From NCBI GenBank assembly GCA_021791615.1, contig JAJYWG010000491.1, positions 1 to 6,948 of the forward strand: a stretch of DNA of 6,948 nt, read 5' to 3'. This document shows positions 4,359-6,948 of the stretch, piece by piece. Source of the DNA: Actinomycetes bacterium (lineage in GTDB: Bacteria; Actinomycetota; Acidimicrobiia; Acidimicrobiales; RAAP-2). The notes below the pieces were generated by a model that did no database searches, had not been told where the DNA came from, and saw only the letters and a list, made by a program, of their open reading frames with translations. A program made the translations under genes and the position numbers. Numbering within the stretch: the stretch's first letter is position 1; every line of letters begins with the position of its first letter.

Positions 4359-5269
4359 CTGCGTCGTCTTCTCGCCGGAGACGAAGGATTTCGGACCGGT
4401 TGATCATGGACGTGGCCTCGTCGTTGACCGATCGTGATCGACACATCCTTCGGCTCCTTCGTTGGCATCGAGTGCTGACCACGTCCCAGATCCACGTGAT
4501 GGTCTTCAGCGACCGCAACACCGCCCAGCACCGGATGACCCGGCTGCACGAGCTGCGTCTCGTGGAACGCTTCCGGCCCCTACGCGCCGGGCGCGACAGC
4601 GAGTACCACTACGTGCTCGACGTGCTCGGCGCCTATGTGGTGGCGGCCATGGCGAACCGTGATCCCGCCCGGGAGCCCAAGATGCGCTGGCGCACCGACT
4701 GGGCGCTGTCCATCGCCACGAGCCAGCGCCTGGCCCACACCGTCGGGGCCAACGACCTCTTCGTCCGCCTGGTGGCTGCGGCCCGCACCAGGCCCGACGC
4801 CGAGCTCTCCACGTGGTGGGGCGAGCGCTACTGCACCGACCGCCTGGGCGAGGTGGTCCGCCCCGACGGGCTCGGGGTGTGGCGGGAGGGCGAGGCCACC
4901 GTCGCCTTCTGCTTGGAGTACGACCGGGGCAGCGAGCAGCTCTCCCGGCTCACGAAGAAGGCCGGCGACTACGCCCGGCTAGAGGCCGCCTGGGGCGTCG
5001 CCTTCTGGCTGGTGGTCGTCGTCCCCGGCCCGCGGCGTGAGGCCGGCGCACGTTTGGCCCTGTCCGGCCAGGGCCTGGCGGTCGCCACGACCATGCAGGC
5101 GATGGCGCTCCGGCCGACAGAGGGCATCTGGGCGCCCCTCGGCGCCGACGGGACCCGGGCGCACCTGGCCGAGCTGGCCGGCTGGCCACGGCCGGCCGAG
5201 TCCCTCGCCCGTCTGGCCCGGGCGGCCCGCCGCCCGCAGGGTGCCGACCGCTACGAGGAGGCCAGCTGA
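4355..5269 (+). CDS. Replication-relaxation family protein, paralogue 2
   Basis: A 304-residue protein. ATG 4355 is chosen because it forms an ATGA overlap with the previous stop; a TTG two codons earlier and an ATG at 4406 are less likely. An Arg-rich leader (residues 7-11) precedes a winged helix-turn-helix at about 24-75 (SLTDRDRHILRLLRWHRVLT, TAQHRMTRLHELRLVERFRP), the N-terminal hallmark of replication-relaxation proteins (Replic_Relax, PF13814). The following domain has PDG (P170-D171), then LEYDRG (E188, D190) and a KK pair (201-202). This PD...LExDRG...K layout is usual in the family and is reminiscent of a PD-(D/E)xK-like nuclease fold, but the lysine spacing is not canonical and activity is unproven. 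The gene precedes the serine recombinase by 68 bases, a pairing common on actinobacterial integrative elements. Codon use is strongly GC-rich. Confidence 0.88.
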   Translation: MTASSSRRRRRISDRLIMDVASSLTDRDRHILRLLRWHRVLTTSQIHVMVFSDRNTAQHRMTRLHELRLVERFRPLRAGRDSEYHYVLDVLGAYVVAAMANRDPAREPKMRWRTDWALSIATSQRLAHTVGANDLFVRLVAAARTRPDAELSTWWGERYCTDRLGEVVRPDGLGVWREGEATVAFCLEYDRGSEQLSRLTKKAGDYARLEAAWGVAFWLVVVVPGPRREAGARLALSGQGLAVATTMQAMALRPTEGIWAPLGADGTRAHLAELAGWPRPAESLARLARAARRPQGADRYEEAS

Positions 5270-5321
5270 CGACGACGGACTTGCACCCTGACGAAGAACG
5301 AGCCCTCATAGGGGGATCGGC

Positions 5322-5329
5322 AAAGGAGG
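5322..5329 (+). promoter_or_regulatory. Ribosome binding site of the serine recombinase
   Basis: AAAGGAGG, a near-perfect anti-SD match, lies eight bases before ATG 5338. It selects that start over the in-frame TTG at 5281, which has no such site and would add 19 residues ahead of the conserved resolvase N-terminus. Confidence 0.85.
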
Positions 5330-5337
5330 CTGAGGCG

Positions 5338-6891
5338 ATGCGCTGTGTGATCTACCTGCGGGTGTCGACCCGCGAACAGGTCGAGAAGGGCGAGGGCGAG
5401 GAGGGCTTCTCGATCCCGGCCCAGCGGGAGGCCTGCACCCGCCACATCCGCGACGCCGGCTGGAGCCTCGTCGACGAGTACGTCGATCGCGGCGAGTCGG
5501 CGCGCTCGGCCGATCGGCCGGCGTTGAAGGAGATGCTCGCGCGCATCGCTGAAGAGCGTGACGTCGACGCCGTCGTCGTGCACAAGATCGACCGGCTGGC
5601 ACGGAACATGGAAGACCACGTTGCCATCCGGGCGCTGCTCCGGCGCCGGAGCATGGCGCTCGTCTCGGTGACCGAGAACGTGGAGGAGACCGCCTCAGGA
5701 AGGCTTGTCGAGGGAATCCACGCCCTCATGGCCGAGTTCTACTCGGCCAACCTGGCGAGCGAGATCCGAAAGGGCCTCAGCCAGAAGGCGAGGATGGGCG
5801 GGTTCCCCCACGGCGCTCCGCTCGGCTACGTCAACCTGCGCGAGGTGATCGCCGGACGCCAGGTGGCCCGCATCGTCCCCGACGCAGAACGCGCCCCGCT
5901 CGTCACGCTCGCCTTCAGCCACTACGCGACGGGCGAGTGGACTCTCCAGCGCTTGGCGGGAGAGCTGGCGCACCGAGGCCTCACCAACCGTGCCCGGCGC
6001 GACCGGACGCCCAAGGCCATCACCTGGCAGGGCCTGGCCAAGATCCTCGCCAACCCCGTCTACGTCGGCATCGTCGAGTGGAACGGCGTTCGGCACCCCG
6101 GCACCCACGAGCCGCTCGTCGACCTTGAGACCTTCCGCCGGGTCCAAGAGCTGCTCGCCGCGCGCGCCGCACGGGGCACCCGCGAGCGCAAGCACCCGCA
6201 CTACCTGAAGGGCGTCTTGCACTGCGGGGTGTGCGGTCGGCGCCTCTCCATCCAGCACTCCAAGGGCCGCTACACCTACTTCTTCTGCTTGGGCCAGAAG
6301 AACGATCCCTCCGGCACCTGCCGGGAGCGCTACGTCGCAGCAGAGGACCTCGAAGCCCAAGTGGAGGATCTCTATCACCGCATCCAGCTGCCGGCGTCAT
6401 GGGCCGACCGGCTCCGCGCGGACATGGAAGCCGAGATCGTCGAACGCCAGCGCGCCGACGCCGCGCAGCGTGAGCTGCTCACCCGACGGCTCGCCAAGGC
6501 AGAAGCCCAGCGGCGCAAGCTCCTCGACGCGTACTACTCGGGCGCCATCGACGTGCCGACCCTCAAGACCGAGCAGGCCCGCATCGGTGCCGACATCGAG
6601 GTCGCCAAGGACCGGCTGGGCGACCTCGACGCCAACCTCGGCGAGTGGCAGGAGATCTTGGAGCTGGCGGCCACGCTCGCCACGCGCTGTGGGGACGCCT
6701 ACCGCAAGGCCAACGACCGCACCCGCAAGCAGTTCAACGCCGCGGTGTTCGAACGCCTCGACGTGAAGGAGGGCCGGCTTTGCCACGAGCAGTACCGGCC
6801 GCCCTTCGACGACATCTTCAGCGTGTGCGAGTTCGAATACGAAACTCGAGTGGGGACGGAGGGATTCGAACCCTCACTGGAGGCGGTTTAA
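5338..6891 (+). CDS. Large serine recombinase (site-specific integrase)
   Basis: A 517-residue protein of normal length for large serine recombinases, which cut attP and attB through a phosphoserine link and exchange strands by subunit rotation. The catalytic domain (residues 1-150) starts MRCVIYLRVSTREQ with R8 and the nucleophile S10, and has HKIDRLAR at 82-89 (D85, R86, R89), matching resolvase active-site positions. The recombinase domain follows (GFPHGAPLGY, NPVYVGIVEWNG). A zinc ribbon has C296, C299, C317 and C328 (LHCGVCG, FFC, GTCRER). A coiled coil spans about 363-450 (MEAEIVERQRADAAQRELLT onward). All key residues are present, so it is probably active. The last dozen residues (VGTEGFEPSLEAV) are encoded by the reverse strand of the tRNA gene at 6851-6924, and the stop lies in its anticodon loop. 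The gene is thus the outermost of the element, beside its attachment site. Confidence 0.95.
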   Translation: MRCVIYLRVSTREQVEKGEGEEGFSIPAQREACTRHIRDAGWSLVDEYVDRGESARSADRPALKEMLARIAEERDVDAVVVHKIDRLARNMEDHVAIRALLRRRSMALVSVTENVEETASGRLVEGIHALMAEFYSANLASEIRKGLSQKARMGGFPHGAPLGYVNLREVIAGRQVARIVPDAERAPLVTLAFSHYATGEWTLQRLAGELAHRGLTNRARRDRTPKAITWQGLAKILANPVYVGIVEWNGVRHPGTHEPLVDLETFRRVQELLAARAARGTRERKHPHYLKGVLHCGVCGRRLSIQHSKGRYTYFFCLGQKNDPSGTCRERYVAAEDLEAQVEDLYHRIQLPASWADRLRADMEAEIVERQRADAAQRELLTRRLAKAEAQRRKLLDAYYSGAIDVPTLKTEQARIGADIEVAKDRLGDLDANLGEWQEILELAATLATRCGDAYRKANDRTRKQFNAAVFERLDVKEGRLCHEQYRPPFDDIFSVCEFEYETRVGTEGFEPSLEAV

Positions 6892-6895
6892 GCGC
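6851..6895. other. Probable attachment-site junction of the integrative element
   Basis: The serine recombinase reading frame continues into the 3' half of the tRNA gene and ends at 6891. This geometry is typical of elements integrated at tRNA genes, with the integrase gene at the edge. The exact crossover dinucleotide cannot be read from one side. No second copy of the tRNA 3' segment (GATTCGAACCCTC) was seen elsewhere in the window, so the other element end lies to the left beyond it, or, as serine integrases allow, shares only a very short core. Confidence 0.5.
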
Positions 6896-6924
6896 CCTGC
6901 CTCTGCCGATTGGGCTACGTCCCC
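6851..6924 (-). tRNA. tRNA with UAA anticodon (Leu by anticodon), unusual fold
   Basis: A 74-base cloverleaf on the minus strand, without encoded CCA. The acceptor GGGGACG (6924-6918) pairs with CGTCCCC (6858-6852), with discriminator A 6851. The anticodon stem GGGCG/CGCCT (6897-6893, 6885-6881, one G-T pair) holds loop CTTAAAC with anticodon UAA at 6890-6888, flanked by U33 and A37. The T arm is GAGGG-TTCGAAT-CCCTC (6875-6859). The D arm has GCCC against GAGGC, giving a bulged or mismatched A, with GG in the loop. The variable loop is only five bases (6880-6876). Bacterial tRNA-Leu normally has a long variable arm, so the charging identity is uncertain: it may be atypical, decayed, or a recombination hybrid. 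The recombinase gene overlaps its 3' half on the other strand. Confidence 0.8.
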
Positions 6925-6948
6925 CCCGCCGCACAGTCTTGCCCGCGC

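Noticed and set aside
3801..4437. Competing ORFs over the small middle gene (3801-4217 -, 3844-4437 +)
   Set aside because: Neither has gene-boundary overlaps or a ribosome site. The 3780-4358 frame is bounded by ATGA overlaps at both ends and has better third-position GC. The 33-bp repeats keep every frame open, so open length alone is not evidence.
5281..5337. TTG start of the recombinase at 5281
   Set aside because: The resolvase N-terminus begins at MRCVIYLRVS, directly after an AAAGGAGG site at the right distance.

Overview
The window is high-GC bacterial DNA of Actinomycetota type. Coding frames have G/C-rich third positions, and replication-relaxation family proteins, a large serine recombinase and IS21/IS3 elements with this vocabulary are common in that phylum. 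Acidimicrobiia or a related lineage is possible, but nothing here fixes the genus. The window is accessory DNA: a junction of insertion sequence remnants, a secreted-protein gene pair, and one end of what looks like an integrative (probably mobilizable) element lying against a tRNA gene.

Layout. Positions 1-126 are the right end of an IS3-family element (transposase C-terminus and terminal repeat), which has inserted into and truncated an IS21-family istA gene. The surviving IS21 piece runs 127-823 and keeps its outer end with three transposase-binding-type repeats. Next, on the minus strand, comes a two-gene unit (2345 down to 875) encoding two small exported, cysteine-containing proteins of unknown function. 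Its base composition is visibly less GC-rich than the rest. A gene-free stretch of about 500 bases (2346-2850) separates it from a plus-strand operon: replication-relaxation paralogue 1 (2851-3783), a small His/Pro/Cys-rich protein (3780-4358), replication-relaxation paralogue 2 (4355-5269), and a large serine recombinase (5338-6891). The first three genes are joined by two ATGA stop/start overlaps, so they are probably translationally coupled. The recombinase gene runs into a minus-strand tRNA gene (6851-6924) and stops in its anticodon loop, the arrangement expected when a tRNA is the attachment site.

How it fits together. The serine recombinase would integrate and excise the element at the tRNA. 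The two winged-helix replication-relaxation proteins and the protein between them would act in replication, mobilization or its control. The small middle gene carries degenerate 33-bp (11-residue) repeats, and its 3' half contains a strong hairpin, four 12-bp tandem units and a second hairpin. This is a candidate origin of transfer/replication or a regulatory RNA structure, and is the most interesting unexplained structure here. The secreted pair may be cargo of the element or host DNA; the left boundary is not visible.

Other oddities: the tRNA has a UAA (Leu) anticodon but a 5-nt variable loop and a bulged D stem, unlike normal bacterial tRNA-Leu, and paralogue 1 uses a rare TTA codon. No rRNA genes or CRISPR arrays were seen.
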